Source: Pseudomonas arcuscaelestis (GTDB lineage: Bacteria > Pseudomonadota > Gammaproteobacteria > Pseudomonadales > Pseudomonadaceae). Taken from it: a stretch of DNA of 64,000 nucleotides. Below the pieces are notes generated by a model. That model worked only from the letters and a program-made list of their open reading frames with translations, was not told where the DNA came from and searched no databases. The stretch is from assembly GCF_016881005.1 (NCBI RefSeq), contig NZ_JACOPV010000005.1, positions 62,001 to 126,000 on the forward strand, read 5' to 3'. Positions 20,501 through 30,144 of the stretch are shown here, one piece after another (position 1 is the first letter of the stretch; each line of letters opens with the position of its first letter). Both the position numbers and the translations under genes were made by a program.

Positions 20501-20695
20501 GTGACGTTCGGAGCCGAAGTCGACGAAGGCGGCTTCCAGACTAGGTTCTATCCGGGTGATCCGGCCTTTGTAGATGTTGGCCTTTTTTTGCTCGCGCGCA
20601 CCAGACTCGATGTCCAGGTCGTAGAGGCGTTGGCCGTCTACCAGAGCTACACGCAACTCTTCAGGTTGAGTCGCGTTAATCAGCATTCTTTTCAT
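17594..20695 (-). CDS. rne: Ribonuclease E
   Basis: 1033 residues. It is the endonuclease that begins mRNA decay and processes rRNA and tRNA. The S1 region ([14 protein letters not shown]), the DNase I-like catalytic part ([12 protein letters not shown] with Asp near 303, VIDFIDM near 346) and the Zn-link CPRCSGTG are intact. The C-terminal scaffold differs in style from E. coli: residues about 608-739 are an Arg/Glu-rich run of [10 protein letters not shown] units, followed by an Ala/Val/Glu-rich stretch and a conserved [12 protein letters not shown] motif near the end. The ATG at 20695 ([10 protein letters not shown]) is the conserved start. A long leader lies upstream. Confidence 0.97.
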   Translation of the reverse strand: MKRMLINATQPEELRVALVDGQRLYDLDIESGAREQKKANIYKGRITRIEPSLEAAFVDFGSERHGFLPLKEISREYFKKSPEGRVNIKEVLSEGQEVIVQVEKEERGNKGAALTTFISLAGRYLVLMPNNPRAGGISRRIEGEERNELREALNGLVAPADMGLIVRTAGLGRSSEEMQWDLDYLLQLWTAIKEASQDRAAPFLIYQESNVIIRAIRDYLRQDIGEVLIDSIDAQEEALTFIRQVMPQYASKIKLYEDSVPLFNRFQIESQIETAFQRVVELPSGGSIVIDPTEALVSIDINSARATKGSDIEETALQTNLEAAEEIARQLRLRDIGGLIVIDFIDMTPAKNQRAVEEKVRECLEADRARVQVGRISRFGLLEMSRQRLRPSLGESSGIVCPRCSGTGIIRDVESLSLAILRLIEEEALKDRTAEVRAQVPIPVAAFLLNEKRNSITKIELRTRARIVILPNDHLETPHFEVQRLRDDSPEAQNSQSSYEIAATETEEAQPTAATRTLVRQEAAVKTAPARANAPVPTAPEQPAAPVHVAPEPSLFKGLVKSLVSLFAGKDEPAAAPVVAEKPATERPQRNEERRNGRQQSRNRNGRRDEERKPREERAPREERQPREAREETQAREERAPRQPREERQPRAPREDRRAREERPVRELREALDTATPAVREERPERAPREERQPREERAPREERAPREERTPREERAPREERAPREERQPRPPREERQPNPAVETTEAAEEQLPNEELLQDDNQEGTEGERPRRRSRGQRRRSNRRERQRDANGNVLEGSEDGAEDGNEPTGAELAAGLAVTAAVATSNISADAEAQANVQAERATAAIEEAAPVIAPVTTEVATVETVEAVEPAAIEPVVVEAPKPVVAEQATVAPVVEQPVSEPMAIVEPRVEPVVEAVAEQAVEAPVEVAVVAEPVAEAPRAPEVVQAPVTEAEAAQPVASEPAPAVEESTPAAEPVVVEAPVMLPNGRAPNDPREVRRRKREAEAAAKAAEVEQQPEALETAEEQKPLV
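18478..18870 (-). repeat. Tandem REER-type repeats inside rne
   Basis: About 390 bp of degenerate tandem units in which GAAGAACG and CGCGAAGAACGC-like blocks recur every 18-24 bases. They encode repeats of the form (A/Q)PREER. Copy number differs in length between units, consistent with slippage under selection for Arg/Glu content. Confidence 0.8.
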
Positions 20696-21378
20696 GTAAT
20701 ACCGTCGGTTTCCGGGCTGCCGGAAACGGCGTTCGGCACACACGACTTCTCACGGTCGGTGTCAGGTGCGCAAGGGGTGGCGGGCCACCCCCGTGTCCAG
20801 CGACTGTCGAGCCAAACTGGTAACCCAGTACTGCCGAAGTCGCGACGACGCGTCCTGCTTGCTGTGGTGTCAAATGCACTCAGACAGGAGGAGGAATCAG
20901 CCTTCGGCCGTGGACGCCCCAGGGGCATCTTGATCAAGACCGGGTCCTGTCGCCAGGCCAGAAGGCCTATGGACTGGACGCAGTACTACACGGTCCGACG
21001 GTTGTGCATCTCCACCCTACACGTATCCCTGATAATTCGGGTGCTGCCGCGCGCTGAATCCGCAACGGGTTGCATTTTCGCCAGCTCCATACGGGAGCCC
21101 GCGCCTTTGTATGTTCAAGGCTGGTATTTCCGAAGCTTTCACCATGACTGCGTGAAACTGACGGCACTGACAGAGTGGCATCGAAAAAAACATGGGGGAG
21201 GGCAAAACACCGCTCTTGTAGTTTTTTATCGGTCTTCTCTGCACGGCGCTGGTGGCGATTCCAGGCAACTCTGTAAACTGGCAAAAGCCCCGTCGGACGG
21301 CCTCGCGTCCTCGAGATTTTGCGTCGGTCAGGGCCGGCTATAAGCCGTGAGTCCGCTGGCCAGCCGCTTTTGGCGGCG
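20696..21378 (-). promoter_or_regulatory. Long 5' leader of rne
   Basis: About 680 nt separate the predicted start of transcription from the rne ATG, with no convincing gene on either strand. In E. coli the rne leader (about 360 nt) mediates autoregulation by RNase E cleavage; a similar role is inferred here. No structural match to the enteric leader was attempted. Confidence 0.55.
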
Positions 21379-21384
21379 TTCGCG

Positions 21385-21413
21385 ACTATAGCAGCAATCA
21401 TTAAGTGCTTCAA
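21385..21413 (-). promoter_or_regulatory. Predicted sigma-70 promoter of rne
   Basis: On the minus strand TTGAAG (21413-21408) and TATAGT (21390-21385) are 17 bp apart. It overlaps the upstream region of rluC, so the two genes share a short control region. Confidence 0.6.
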
Positions 21414-21441
21414 ATCCATAAAAAATTGTTATGATTGGCAA

Positions 21442-22398
21442 ATGACGACAAACACCCCTCCGACCTCCGGCGTCCAGCTGATAGAGGTCGCCCCGGAACT
21501 TGCCGGGCAACGAATCGATAATTTCCTCATCACTGCGCTCAAGGGTGTTCCCAAGACCTTGATTTACCGCATTTTGCGCAAAGGCGAAGTGCGTGTTAAC
21601 AAGGGGCGGATCAAGCCTGAGTACAAGTTGCAAGCTGGCGACATCGTGCGCGTTCCGCCCGTTCGTCTGCCTGAGCGCGACGAGCCTGTGCCTGTGGCCC
21701 AGGGTTTGCTTCAGCGTCTGGAGGCCGCGATTGTCTACGAAGACAAGGCCTTGATCGTCTTGAACAAACCCGCAGGTATTGCCGTGCACGGCGGTAGCGG
21801 TCTCAATTTTGGTGTGATCGAAGCCTTTCGTCAGATGCGCCCCGATGCCAAGGAATTGGAGCTGGTCCATCGTCTGGATCGCGACACCTCGGGTCTGCTG
21901 ATGATCGCCAAGAAGCGCAGCATGTTGCGCCACTTGCATGCGGCGTTGCGCGGCGATGGTGTCGACAAGCGATACATGGCCCTGGTTCGCGGTCATTGGG
22001 CTACGGCGAAAAAACAGGTCAATGCGCCCTTGCTCAAGAGTAATCTGCGTTCCGGCGAACGTATGGTCGAGGTCAACGACGAGGGCAAGGAGGCGCTCAC
22101 GCTGTTCCGCGTCCTGCGTCGTTTCGGTGAATTCGCCACCATTGTCGAGGCGCGCCCGATCACCGGGCGCACCCATCAGATCCGCGTTCATGCCCTGCAT
22201 GCCGGTCACTGCATCGCCGGTGACAGCAAATATGGTGATGAAGACTTCAGTCGTGAAATTCGCGACCTGGGTGGCAAGCGCCTGTTTCTACATGCCTATG
22301 CGCTGACGGTGCCGCTGCCTGACGGGGGCGAACTCAAGCTCGAGGCGCCGGTTGATGAGATGTGGTCCAAGACTGTGGAGCGCTTGAGTGCGGCGTGA
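21442..22398 (+). CDS. rluC: 23S rRNA pseudouridine synthase RluC
   Basis: 318 residues. An N-terminal S4 RNA-binding domain (residues about 20-80) precedes the RluA-class catalytic domain with [15 protein letters not shown], which holds the catalytic Asp. It modifies three uridines in 23S rRNA in E. coli. The ATG at 21442 fits the family N-terminus ([10 protein letters not shown]); upstream in-frame codons run into the control region. Confidence 0.94.
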   Translation: MTTNTPPTSGVQLIEVAPELAGQRIDNFLITALKGVPKTLIYRILRKGEVRVNKGRIKPEYKLQAGDIVRVPPVRLPERDEPVPVAQGLLQRLEAAIVYEDKALIVLNKPAGIAVHGGSGLNFGVIEAFRQMRPDAKELELVHRLDRDTSGLLMIAKKRSMLRHLHAALRGDGVDKRYMALVRGHWATAKKQVNAPLLKSNLRSGERMVEVNDEGKEALTLFRVLRRFGEFATIVEARPITGRTHQIRVHALHAGHCIAGDSKYGDEDFSREIRDLGGKRLFLHAYALTVPLPDGGELKLEAPVDEMWSKTVERLSAA

Positions 22399-23065
22399 TT
22401 ACGATCTGCTGATTTTCGACTGGGACGGTACCCTGGCTGATTCAATCGGGCGTATCGTCGAGGCAATGCATGTGGCTGCTGGGCGTGCCGGGCATGCAGT
22501 CTGCGCTGATGACGCCGTCAAGGGCATTATCGGTCTGGCATTGCCTGAAGCCATCAGTACCTTGTATCCGCACTTGAGTGACGATCAGGTGGCGGTGTTT
22601 CGGCAGCACTATGCTGATGTCTACATGGCCCTTGATGAGCAACCGTCGCCCCTGTTCGAAGGTGTGGTGGAATCGTTGGAGTCATTCCGTGGCCAGGGCT
22701 ACCGCCTGGCAGTAGCGACTGGCAAGGCTCGACGAGGGTTGGATCGAGTGTTGCGGGCCAATGGTTGGCAGGATTATTTCGATATTACTCGCGCTGCCGA
22801 TGAAACCCGGGGCAAGCCCCATCCTCAGATGCTCGAGGAGATTCTGCTGCATTGCCAGGTCGACGCGGGCCGTGCACTGATGGTTGGGGATTCGGCCTTC
22901 GATTTGTTGATGGCAAGCAACGCCGGCATGCATTCGGTCGCCGTTAGTTATGGCGCCATGTCACCGCAAGCACTGGGTGCATTCGGGCCGCAAGTCTGTA
23001 TCGAACACTTTTCACATTTGCAGGCCTGGCTGAGCCGGTCGCCTGCTGCAGCAATTCCAAGGTAG
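22388..23065 (+). CDS. HAD-family hydrolase, phosphoglycolate phosphatase-like
   Basis: 225 residues from a GTG that overlaps rluC by 11 bp. HAD motif [12 protein letters not shown] (residues 8-18), motif [12 protein letters not shown], and motif [13 protein letters not shown] are intact. The cap domain is of the C1 type. The substrate is unknown. It is translated together with rluC and sppA. Confidence 0.9.
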   Translation: MRRDYDLLIFDWDGTLADSIGRIVEAMHVAAGRAGHAVCADDAVKGIIGLALPEAISTLYPHLSDDQVAVFRQHYADVYMALDEQPSPLFEGVVESLESFRGQGYRLAVATGKARRGLDRVLRANGWQDYFDITRAADETRGKPHPQMLEEILLHCQVDAGRALMVGDSAFDLLMASNAGMHSVAVSYGAMSPQALGAFGPQVCIEHFSHLQAWLSRSPAAAIPR

Positions 23066-23071
23066 GTGAGC

Positions 23072-24055
23072 ATGGCTGACGAATGGAAGGCGCCAAGCGC
23101 TGAAGGCGGCGAAGAGCAGAAAAGCTGGAAGCTGTTGGAAAAAACCCTGCTGGCGGGTGTGCAGGAGCAGCGTCGGGCGCGGCGCTGGGGGATTTTTTTC
23201 AAGTTGCTGACCTTTGCCTATCTGTTCGGCATTCTGGCCCTGTTCAGTCCGCTGACCAGCATGGATAAGGCTGCTTCACGCAGCGTCAATCACACTGCAG
23301 TGGTTGAGGTGCGCGGGGTCATTGCCGATCAGGAGCCTGCCAGTGCCGACAATATCGTTGGCGGCTTGCGCGAGGCGTTCAAGGACGCGAAGACCAAGGC
23401 CGTCATCCTGAGTATCAACAGCCCAGGTGGCAGCCCTGTACAGTCGGGCTACATCTATGACGAAATTCGTCGTCTGCGTGCTGAGTATCCGGATATCAAG
23501 CTGTATGCGGTGATCAGTGATCTGGGGGCTTCCGGCGCGTATTACATTGCCAGCGCTGCAGATCAGATCTACGCCGACAAGGCCAGTCTGGTCGGTTCCA
23601 TTGGTGTTACTGCGGCCGGTTACGGTTTTGTCGGTACCATGGAGAAACTCGGCGTCGAACGGCGCACTTATACGGCGGGCGAACACAAGGCGTTCCTTGA
23701 TCCGTTCCAGCCGCAAAAGCCCGAAGAAACCGCGTTCTGGCAGGGCGTGCTGGAAACCACGCACAAGCAGTTCATCGCCAGCGTCAAGCAAGGCCGTGGT
23801 GAGCGCTTGAAGGATAAGGAACACCCTGAGCTGTTCAGTGGCCTGATCTGGTCTGGCGAGCAAGCCGTGGCGCTGGGGCTGGTTGATGGGCTGGGGAGTG
23901 CCAGTTACGTGGCGCGTGAGGTGGTGGGTGAAAAGGAGTTGGTCGACTTCACGGTTGAAGAGTCACCCTTCGACCGTTTCTCCAAGCGCCTGGGCACCAG
24001 CATTGCCGAGCGCCTGGCAATGTGGATGGGCTTTCAGGGGCCATCGTTGCGCTGA
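23072..24055 (+). CDS. sppA: Signal peptide peptidase SppA, short form
   Basis: 327 residues from the ATG at 23072, chosen because CCAAGGTAG precedes it; an in-frame GTG at 23066 is the alternative. One membrane anchor near residues 45-65 is followed by the S49 protease domain: SINSPGGSPVQ, the catalytic Ser region DLGASGAYYIAS and VGSIGV. This is the single-domain form (about 330 residues) that degrades cleaved signal peptides as an oligomer. Confidence 0.93.
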   Translation: MADEWKAPSAEGGEEQKSWKLLEKTLLAGVQEQRRARRWGIFFKLLTFAYLFGILALFSPLTSMDKAASRSVNHTAVVEVRGVIADQEPASADNIVGGLREAFKDAKTKAVILSINSPGGSPVQSGYIYDEIRRLRAEYPDIKLYAVISDLGASGAYYIASAADQIYADKASLVGSIGVTAAGYGFVGTMEKLGVERRTYTAGEHKAFLDPFQPQKPEETAFWQGVLETTHKQFIASVKQGRGERLKDKEHPELFSGLIWSGEQAVALGLVDGLGSASYVAREVVGEKELVDFTVEESPFDRFSKRLGTSIAERLAMWMGFQGPSLR

Positions 24056-24068
24056 GGCGCATTGAGTG

Positions 24069-24095
24069 AAAAGCCGGCCTTGGTGCCGGCTTTTT
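24069..24095. terminator. Terminator between sppA and maf
   Basis: AAAAGCCGGC and GCCGGCTTTT form a stem with a CTTGGT loop. It ends convergent transcripts on both strands. Confidence 0.88.
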
Positions 24096-24126
24096 ACATT
24101 GTGCGACTTGTACGACATGCAGCGAG

Positions 24127-24705
24127 TCAGGGGAGGCAGGCGCCTTCGCTCAACAGCATGTCTACCAGACGGATCAGTGGCAGGCCCACCAGGCTGGTGG
24201 CGTCTACGCCATGGGTGCTCTGGAACAGGCTGACGCCCAAGCCCTCGGCCTTGAAGCTGCCAGCGCAGTCGTAGGGCTCTTCGGCGCGCAAATAGCGCTC
24301 GATGCGGGCCAGGTCCAGTTCGCGCATATTGACGGTGAAGGGGATGCAGTCGACCTGGCAGTCGCCGGTCTTGCTGTTGAGGAGCGCCAGGCCGGTAAGA
24401 AAGGTGACATGGTTACCGCTGGCGGCCAGTAATTGCTCGCAGGCCCGCTCGAAGGTGTGTGGCTTACCGAGTATTTGTTCGCCGAGCACGGCAACCTGGT
24501 CGGAGCCGATGATCAGGTGGTCGGGATGGCTGGTGGCAAGGGCCATGGCTTTTTCCCGGGCCAGGCGCTTCACCAGGTCTGCGGCGGGCTCGTCGGGCAG
24601 GCGCTGTTCGTCGATATCAGGGGACGCCCAGCTGAAAGGGAGGCGCAAGCGTTCAAGCAATTCACGCCGGTACGGTGAGCTGGAAGCCAGTAATAAAGGC
24701 AGCAT
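24127..24705 (-). CDS. Maf-like nucleotide pyrophosphatase (YceF type)
   Basis: 192 residues. The Maf N-terminal signature LLLASSSPYRRELLERL and the SDQVAVL block are present. YceF-type enzymes hydrolyse modified nucleoside triphosphates such as m7GTP in the cytosol. It sits opposite the yceD-rpmF promoter, with its start only about 57 bp from the -35 element. Confidence 0.92.
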   Translation of the reverse strand: MLPLLLASSSPYRRELLERLRLPFSWASPDIDEQRLPDEPAADLVKRLAREKAMALATSHPDHLIIGSDQVAVLGEQILGKPHTFERACEQLLAASGNHVTFLTGLALLNSKTGDCQVDCIPFTVNMRELDLARIERYLRAEEPYDCAGSFKAEGLGVSLFQSTHGVDATSLVGLPLIRLVDMLLSEGACLP

Positions 24706-24762
24706 GGTAAACTCCTGGGCAGGTGAAACGATTCTAACATGCTGAACGGAACCGAATTTCCT

Positions 24763-24791
24763 TTGACAGGGGCGGGGGTCATCCCTAGAAT
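24763..24791 (+). promoter_or_regulatory. Consensus-like sigma-70 promoter of yceD-rpmF
   Basis: A perfect TTGACA (24763-24768) and TAGAAT (24786-24791) lie 17 bp apart. Transcription should start near 24797-24799, only 2-4 bases before the yceD ATG. Confidence 0.85.
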
Positions 24792-24800
24792 GCTGCGCCT

Positions 24801-25328
24801 ATGTTGAATGACCCGATTCCACCTCACGTTGACCCGCGCAAATTGGCCGATCGTGGTGTTTCTCTCGAAGGAACGCTGCAGCTCGCCGATTTGGAGAGAC
24901 TCTGCGACCCGCTTTCCGACAATGTCGGTACGGTGCAGGCTAAATTCGATTTTGAGCGAGACGAGCAGAAGGCTGTGGTTATCCACACCGAACTGAGCGT
25001 CGAGGTCAAAATGGTTTGCCAGCGTTGTCTTGAGCTGGTCACCCTGCCGATCCACAGCGAAAGTACTTACGCTGTGGTGAAGGAGGGTGCGAATACCCAG
25101 TCGTTGCCGAAAGGTTATGACGTGCTGGAACTGGGCGAAGATCCTTTGGATCTGCAGGCCTTGGTCGAGGAAGAGCTTTTGCTTGCCTTGCCCATCGTGC
25201 CTGCTCATCATCCGGAAGAATGCCAGCAGCCGGCGGGCGCCGATGAGCCCGAACCGAGCAAGGACGAGGTAACACGGTCCAACCCGTTCAGTGTATTGGC
25301 GCAGTTAAAGCGTGACCCAAACGTTTAG
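24801..25328 (+). CDS. yceD: YceD/DUF177 family protein
   Basis: 175 residues. The family Cys pair CQRCLE near residue 75 and an acidic C-terminus are visible. It is always linked to rpmF, and related proteins act in 23S rRNA accumulation. The ATG at 24801 (MLNDPIPPHVDPRKL) matches the family N-terminus but has almost no leader behind the strong promoter. Confidence 0.92.
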   Translation: MLNDPIPPHVDPRKLADRGVSLEGTLQLADLERLCDPLSDNVGTVQAKFDFERDEQKAVVIHTELSVEVKMVCQRCLELVTLPIHSESTYAVVKEGANTQSLPKGYDVLELGEDPLDLQALVEEELLLALPIVPAHHPEECQQPAGADEPEPSKDEVTRSNPFSVLAQLKRDPNV

Positions 25329-25341
25329 GAGTTAATCAATT

Positions 25342-25524
25342 ATGGCTGTTCAGCAGAACAAAAAATCCCGCTCTGCCCGTGACATGCGTCGTTCGCACGA
25401 TGCTCTCTCGGAAAACGCTCTGTCCGTAGAGAAAACCACTGGTGAAGTACACCTGCGTCACCACGTATCGCCAGAAGGCGTATACCGTGGTCGTAAAGTG
25501 ATCGACAAGGGCGCTGACGAGTAA
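25342..25524 (+). CDS. rpmF: 50S ribosomal protein L32
   Basis: 60 residues, full length. It starts [20 protein letters not shown] and is strongly basic. AGGAGTTAATCAATT precedes the ATG. It leads into the fatty acid genes, an arrangement common to many bacteria. Confidence 0.98.
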
Positions 25525-25527
25525 TCC

Positions 25528-26538
25528 TTGTCCGCTCAGATCATCGCGATTGACGCAATGGGCGGGGACTTCGGTCCCCGCAGCATTGTTCAGGCAAGTA
25601 TTGCTTGTCTATCTGCTACTCCCTCGCTACACCTGACCCTCGTCGGTCAACCCTCTCTCCTTGAAGATCTCATAGCTGGCCAGTCGGCAGCGGATCGCGC
25701 GCGCCTGCAGATAGTTGCAGCTAGCGAAGTGATCGGCATGGACGAGCGGCCGTCCCAGGCTTTGCGCGGAAAACCAGATTCGTCCATGCGTGTGGCGTTG
25801 GAATTATTGCGTGATGGCAAGGTTCAGGCCTGCGTCAGTGCAGGTAACACGGGTGCGCTGATGGCGCTGTCGCGTTACGTGCTCAAGACCCTCCCAGGTA
25901 TCGATCGCCCGGCCATGGTCGCGGCCATTCCTACGCAGACGGGCTACTGTCAGTTGCTCGACCTGGGTGCCAATGTTGATTGCAGTGCGGACAATCTCTT
26001 TCAGTTTGCTGTCATGGGCTCCGTGGCTGCGCAGGCTTTGGGTATTTCCCGGCCGCGTGTGGCGTTGCTCAATGTCGGCACCGAGGACATCAAGGGTAAT
26101 CAGCAGGTCAAGCTCGCCGCCAGCATGTTGCAGAATGCTCGGGGCCTTAACTACATAGGCTTTGTCGAAGGTGATGGCCTGTACCGCGGTGAAGCGGATG
26201 TAGTGGTCTGCGACGGATTCGTTGGCAACATCCTGCTCAAGTCCAGTGAAGGTCTGGCAACGATGATCGCTTCGCGCATTGAGGCCTTGTTCAAGGGAGG
26301 TATCGGCGCGCGTCTCGCCGGGGCTGTGGCAATGCCCCTGCTCAAGCGCCTGCAGGCCGACCTGGCGCCGGCGCGACATAATGGCGCAAGCTTTCTGGGG
26401 TTGCAGGGCATCGTTATAAAGAGCCATGGTTCTGCAGGTGTGCAGGGCTTTCAGAGTGCCATTCAGCGTGCTCTGATCGAGATTCAGGAGAACCTTCCGC
26501 AGCGTCTGCATGGCCGTCTGGAAGACTTGTTGCTTTAG
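25528..26538 (+). CDS. plsX: Phosphate acyltransferase PlsX
   Basis: 336 residues. It converts acyl-ACP to acyl-phosphate for phospholipid synthesis. The N-terminus [13 protein letters not shown] and blocks [16 protein letters not shown] and [16 protein letters not shown] are typical. The start is a TTG at 25528, only 3 bp after the rpmF stop and without a strong ribosome site, so it probably depends on translation of rpmF. Confidence 0.95.
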   Translation: MSAQIIAIDAMGGDFGPRSIVQASIACLSATPSLHLTLVGQPSLLEDLIAGQSAADRARLQIVAASEVIGMDERPSQALRGKPDSSMRVALELLRDGKVQACVSAGNTGALMALSRYVLKTLPGIDRPAMVAAIPTQTGYCQLLDLGANVDCSADNLFQFAVMGSVAAQALGISRPRVALLNVGTEDIKGNQQVKLAASMLQNARGLNYIGFVEGDGLYRGEADVVVCDGFVGNILLKSSEGLATMIASRIEALFKGGIGARLAGAVAMPLLKRLQADLAPARHNGASFLGLQGIVIKSHGSAGVQGFQSAIQRALIEIQENLPQRLHGRLEDLLL

Positions 26539-26667
26539 GCATATGGCTCTGGAAGTGGTTAAATGTGACCGCTTGGTCTTCGTTACCATCCAAGTTTTCA
26601 GTTTCTTGCGCTCAGTTTATTGCTGGGTGCTTAATTTCCGACGACAAGATCACTAGGGGCTTGTTCA

Positions 26668-27606
26668 ATGTCTGCATCCCTCGCATTCGTCTTTCCCGGT
26701 CAAGGTTCGCAGTCCCTCGGTATGCTTGCCGAGCTGGGCGCCCAGTATCCGCTGGTCATTGATACCTTCCGCGAGGCCTCCGAGGCTCTGGGCTATGACC
26801 TCTGGGCGCTGACCCAGACCGGCCCGGAAGAGCAACTCAACCAAACCGACAAAACCCAGCCGGCCATTCTTACTGCTTCCATTGCGCTGTGGCGTTTGTG
26901 GTTGGCTGAAGGTGGTGCGCGCCCTGCTTTCGTTTCCGGCCACAGCCTGGGCGAGTACAGCGCTCTGGTTGCTGCTGGCAGCCTGAGCCTTGGCGACGCC
27001 GTGAAGCTGGTCAAGCGCCGTGGCGAGCTCATGCAGGAGGCCGTTCCGGCCGGGCAGGGTGCCATGGCTGCGATTCTCGGCCTGGACGACGCTGGCGTCG
27101 TCGCCATCTGTGCCGAAGCGGCTCAGGGCGAAGTGGTCAGCGCAGTCAACTTCAACTCGCCGGGGCAGGTGGTAATTGCCGGGGCCAAGGCAGCAGTCGA
27201 ACGCGCCATGGAAGCGTGCAAGGCCAAGGGCGCCAAGCGTGCACTGCCATTGCCGGTGAGCGTTCCATCACACTGCGAGCTGATGCGCCCGGCTGCCGAG
27301 CGTTTCGCCGAGAGCGTCAACGCCATTGACTGGCAGGTCCCGCAAATTCCTGTTGTACAGAACGTTAGCGCCGCCGTAGCTGCCGATCTCGATACGCTCA
27401 AGCGTGACCTGCTGGAGCAACTGTACAAGCCGGTGCGTTGGGTCGAGTGTGTGCAGACCTTGGCCGCCAACGGTGCGGTACAGCTGGTCGAGTGCGGCCC
27501 AGGCAAGGTCCTGGCTGGCCTGAACAAGCGTTGCGCCGACGGCGTGACCACCTACAACCTCAACACCCCGGATGCTGTCGCCGCCACTCGCGCGGCGCTG
27601 GCCTGA
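26668..27606 (+). CDS. fabD: Malonyl-CoA-ACP transacylase
   Basis: 312 residues. It loads malonyl groups on ACP. The catalytic GHSLGEYSALVAAG (Ser near residue 93) and the later His in PVSVPSHCELM are intact. FPGQGSQ opens the protein. AGGGGC precedes the ATG. Confidence 0.97.
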   Translation: MSASLAFVFPGQGSQSLGMLAELGAQYPLVIDTFREASEALGYDLWALTQTGPEEQLNQTDKTQPAILTASIALWRLWLAEGGARPAFVSGHSLGEYSALVAAGSLSLGDAVKLVKRRGELMQEAVPAGQGAMAAILGLDDAGVVAICAEAAQGEVVSAVNFNSPGQVVIAGAKAAVERAMEACKAKGAKRALPLPVSVPSHCELMRPAAERFAESVNAIDWQVPQIPVVQNVSAAVAADLDTLKRDLLEQLYKPVRWVECVQTLAANGAVQLVECGPGKVLAGLNKRCADGVTTYNLNTPDAVAATRAALA

Positions 27607-27622
27607 TTTAGGAGAAGCTTGC

Positions 27623-28363
27623 ATGAGCCTGCAAGGTAAAGTTGCCCTGGTTACCGGCGCCAGCCGTGGTATTGGCCAGGCTATCGCCCTGGAACTGGGC
27701 CGTCTTGGCGCTACCGTAATCGGTACTGCCACCTCCGCATCGGGCGCCGAGCGCATCGCTGCGACCCTTAAGGAACACGGTATCACCGGTACCGGCCTGG
27801 AATTGAACGTGACCAGCGATGAGTCGGTTACCGCTACCCTGGCCAAGATCCAGGAGCAGTTCGGTGCCCCGGCCATTTTGGTCAACAACGCCGGTATCAC
27901 TCGCGACAACTTGATGATGCGGATGAAGGATGACGAGTGGTTCGATGTCATCGACACCAACCTCAACAGCCTCTACCGTCTGTCCAAGGGCGTCCTGCGC
28001 GGCATGACCAAGGCGCGCTGGGGTCGTATCATCAGCATCGGTTCGGTAGTGGGTGCCATGGGTAACGCCGGGCAGGTAAACTACGCGGCAGCCAAGGCTG
28101 GTCTGGAAGGTTTCAGCCGTGCGCTGGCCCGCGAAGTGGGCTCGCGCTCGATTACAGTGAACTCGGTGACCCCCGGTTTCATTGACACCGACATGACCCG
28201 TGAACTGCCGGAAGCTCAGCGCGAAGCGCTGCAGACTCAGATCCCCCTGGGGCGTCTGGGCCAGGCTCAGGAGATCGCCAATGTGGTGGCTTTCCTGGCT
28301 TCTGAAGGCGCAGGCTACGTGACTGGCGCGACCATTCCGGTCAACGGCGGCATGTACATGTAA
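27623..28363 (+). CDS. fabG: 3-oxoacyl-ACP reductase
   Basis: 246 residues. The NADP-binding motif TGASRGIGQAIA, NNAGITRDNLMMRM, and the YAAAKAG active site with Ser upstream (SIGSVVG) are intact. It reduces 3-ketoacyl-ACP in each elongation cycle. TTTAGGAGAAG precedes the ATG at 27623. Confidence 0.97.
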   Translation: MSLQGKVALVTGASRGIGQAIALELGRLGATVIGTATSASGAERIAATLKEHGITGTGLELNVTSDESVTATLAKIQEQFGAPAILVNNAGITRDNLMMRMKDDEWFDVIDTNLNSLYRLSKGVLRGMTKARWGRIISIGSVVGAMGNAGQVNYAAAKAGLEGFSRALAREVGSRSITVNSVTPGFIDTDMTRELPEAQREALQTQIPLGRLGQAQEIANVVAFLASEGAGYVTGATIPVNGGMYM

Positions 28364-28558
28364 ATCTAATGTGACGGATTGCTTCAAAAAAATGTCATAC
28401 GAGCTGTCTAAAATCCGTTATAAAGCTGCAACCAGATTCTAGTCGGTTGGCAGGTGTGGTCTGGCGAGGCGTGTTGCGCTTGAAAAGCAGACGTCTTTCT
28501 ATACACTTACACACCGGCCAGCCGCCTGACATATGTCCATTAGGAGTGAAAACAAGGT

Positions 28559-28795
28559 ATGAGCACCATCGAAGAACGCGTCAAGAAAATCGTCGCCGAG
28601 CAACTGGGCGTTAAAGAAGAAGAAGTTGTGAACACCGCTTCTTTCGTTGAAGATCTGGGTGCCGATTCCCTTGACACCGTTGAGCTGGTGATGGCTCTGG
28701 AAGAGGAATTCGAGACCGAAATCCCTGACGAAGAAGCTGAGAAGATCACTACTGTTCAAGCTGCTATCGACTACGTCACCAGCCACCAGGCTTAA
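28559..28795 (+). CDS. acpP: Acyl carrier protein
   Basis: 78 residues, highly acidic. The phosphopantetheine Ser lies in [10 protein letters not shown] (residue 37). Codon choice is strongly biased, as expected for a very abundant protein. A 195 bp gap upstream probably holds its own promoter, although no clean hexamers were found. Confidence 0.98.
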   Translation: MSTIEERVKKIVAEQLGVKEEEVVNTASFVEDLGADSLDTVELVMALEEEFETEIPDEEAEKITTVQAAIDYVTSHQA

Positions 28796-28823
28796 GACGT
28801 TGTAGTCGTCGCTTCTTGTCATG

Positions 28824-28861
28824 GAAAAACCGCACTGCCTTCGCCGGCGTGCGGTTTTTTC
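28824..28861 (+). terminator. Terminator after acpP
   Basis: AAAAACCGCAC and GTGCGGTTTTTT form a stem around an inner CGCCGGCG. It would lower read-through into fabF and keep acpP mRNA in excess. Confidence 0.85.
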
Positions 28862-28899
28862 TTTACAAGAGATGAAGTCAATTGAATAAGGAGAGTGCT

Positions 28900-30144
28900 G
28901 TGTCGCGTAGACGCGTCGTGGTCACCGGTATGGGTATGCTGTCGCCACTGGGCACGGATGTGCCGAGCAGTTGGCAGGGCATTCTGGCTGGCCGCAGTGG
29001 CATAGGTCTGATTGAACATACGGACCTGACTGCCTACTCCACCCGTTTTGGCGGCTCGGTAAAGGGCTTCGAGGTTGAGCAGTACCTGTCGGTCAAGGAA
29101 GCCCGCAAGCTCGATCTGTTCATACAGTACGGCCTGGCAGCCGGTTTTCAGGCAGTGCGCAACGCCGGCCTGGAAGTAACCGACGCCAACCGTGAGCGCA
29201 TTGGCGTAGCCATGGGCTCAGGTATCGGTGGCCTGACCAATATCGAAGAAACCAGCCGGACTCTGCACGAGCAAGGCCCTCGGCGCATTTCGCCGTTCTT
29301 CGTGCCGGGTTCGATCATCAACATGATTTCCGGTTTCCTGTCGATCCACCTGGGTGTACAGGGACCTAACTACGCCATTTCAACGGCCTGCACCACGGGT
29401 ACCCACTGTATCGGTATGGCGGCGCGCAACATCGCTTTCGGTGAAGCCGACGTGATGATTGCCGGCGGCGCGGAAATGGCGGCCTGCGGTCTGGGCATGG
29501 GCGGCTTTGGTGCCTCGCGTGCGCTGTCGACCCGCAATGACGACCCGACGCGCGCAAGCCGTCCGTGGGACAAGGGCCGGGATGGTTTTGTCCTCGCCGA
29601 CGGTGCTGGTGCGCTGGTGCTTGAAGAGCTTGAGCACGCCAAGGCGCGTGGGGCAACCATCTATGCCGAGCTGGTTGGTTTTGGCATGAGTGGTGACGCC
29701 TATCACATGACATCACCGCCAGAAGATGGCAGCGGTGCGGCGCGTTGCATGGTCAACGCTCTGCGAGATGCACGCCTGAACCCTGATCAGGTGAACTACG
29801 TCAACGCTCATGGTACCTCCACGCCAGCCGGTGACCTGGCTGAGTCGTCGGCACTCAAGACGGTGTTTGGCGATCATGCCTACAAGTTGGCCGTCAGCTC
29901 GACCAAGTCGATGACTGGCCACCTGCTGGGCGCGGCCGGTGCCGTAGAGGCGATTTTCAGTGTGCTGTCGATCAATGGACAGGTGGCGCCGCCGACGATC
30001 AACCTCGATGAGCCGGACGCCGGTTGTGATCTGGATTTCGTGCCGCATGAGGCGCGTAACATGCCGATTGATATCGTGCTATCCAACTCCTTCGGTTTTG
30101 GCGGTACCAATGGCTCGCTGGTGTTCCGCCGGTTCGCCGATTGA
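28900..30144 (+). CDS. fabF: 3-oxoacyl-ACP synthase II
   Basis: 414 residues from the GTG at 28900 ([12 protein letters not shown]), placed by an AAGGAG site; an in-frame TTG at 28882 is an unlikely alternative. The Cys-His-His triad is present: [24 protein letters not shown] and [12 protein letters not shown]. It elongates acyl-ACP with malonyl-ACP, and controls unsaturated chain length. Confidence 0.97.
   Translation: MSRRRVVVTGMGMLSPLGTDVPSSWQGILAGRSGIGLIEHTDLTAYSTRFGGSVKGFEVEQYLSVKEARKLDLFIQYGLAAGFQAVRNAGLEVTDANRERIGVAMGSGIGGLTNIEETSRTLHEQGPRRISPFFVPGSIINMISGFLSIHLGVQGPNYAISTACTTGTHCIGMAARNIAFGEADVMIAGGAEMAACGLGMGGFGASRALSTRNDDPTRASRPWDKGRDGFVLADGAGALVLEELEHAKARGATIYAELVGFGMSGDAYHMTSPPEDGSGAARCMVNALRDARLNPDQVNYVNAHGTSTPAGDLAESSALKTVFGDHAYKLAVSSTKSMTGHLLGAAGAVEAIFSVLSINGQVAPPTINLDEPDAGCDLDFVPHEARNMPIDIVLSNSFGFGGTNGSLVFRRFAD

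Noticed and set aside
19580..21343. 587-codon open frame antisense to rne and its leader
   Set aside because: Most of it is the complement of the conserved RNase E catalytic region. No family pattern was seen.
21430..21435. TATGAT as the -10 of a leaderless rluC transcript
   Set aside because: The spacing puts the start at the ATG, but the matching -35 region (GCTTCA) is poor.
28364..28558. Promoter for acpP
   Set aside because: TAAAAT at 28409-28414 looks like a -10 but no -35 lies at 16-18 bp. A promoter is likely but was not placed.
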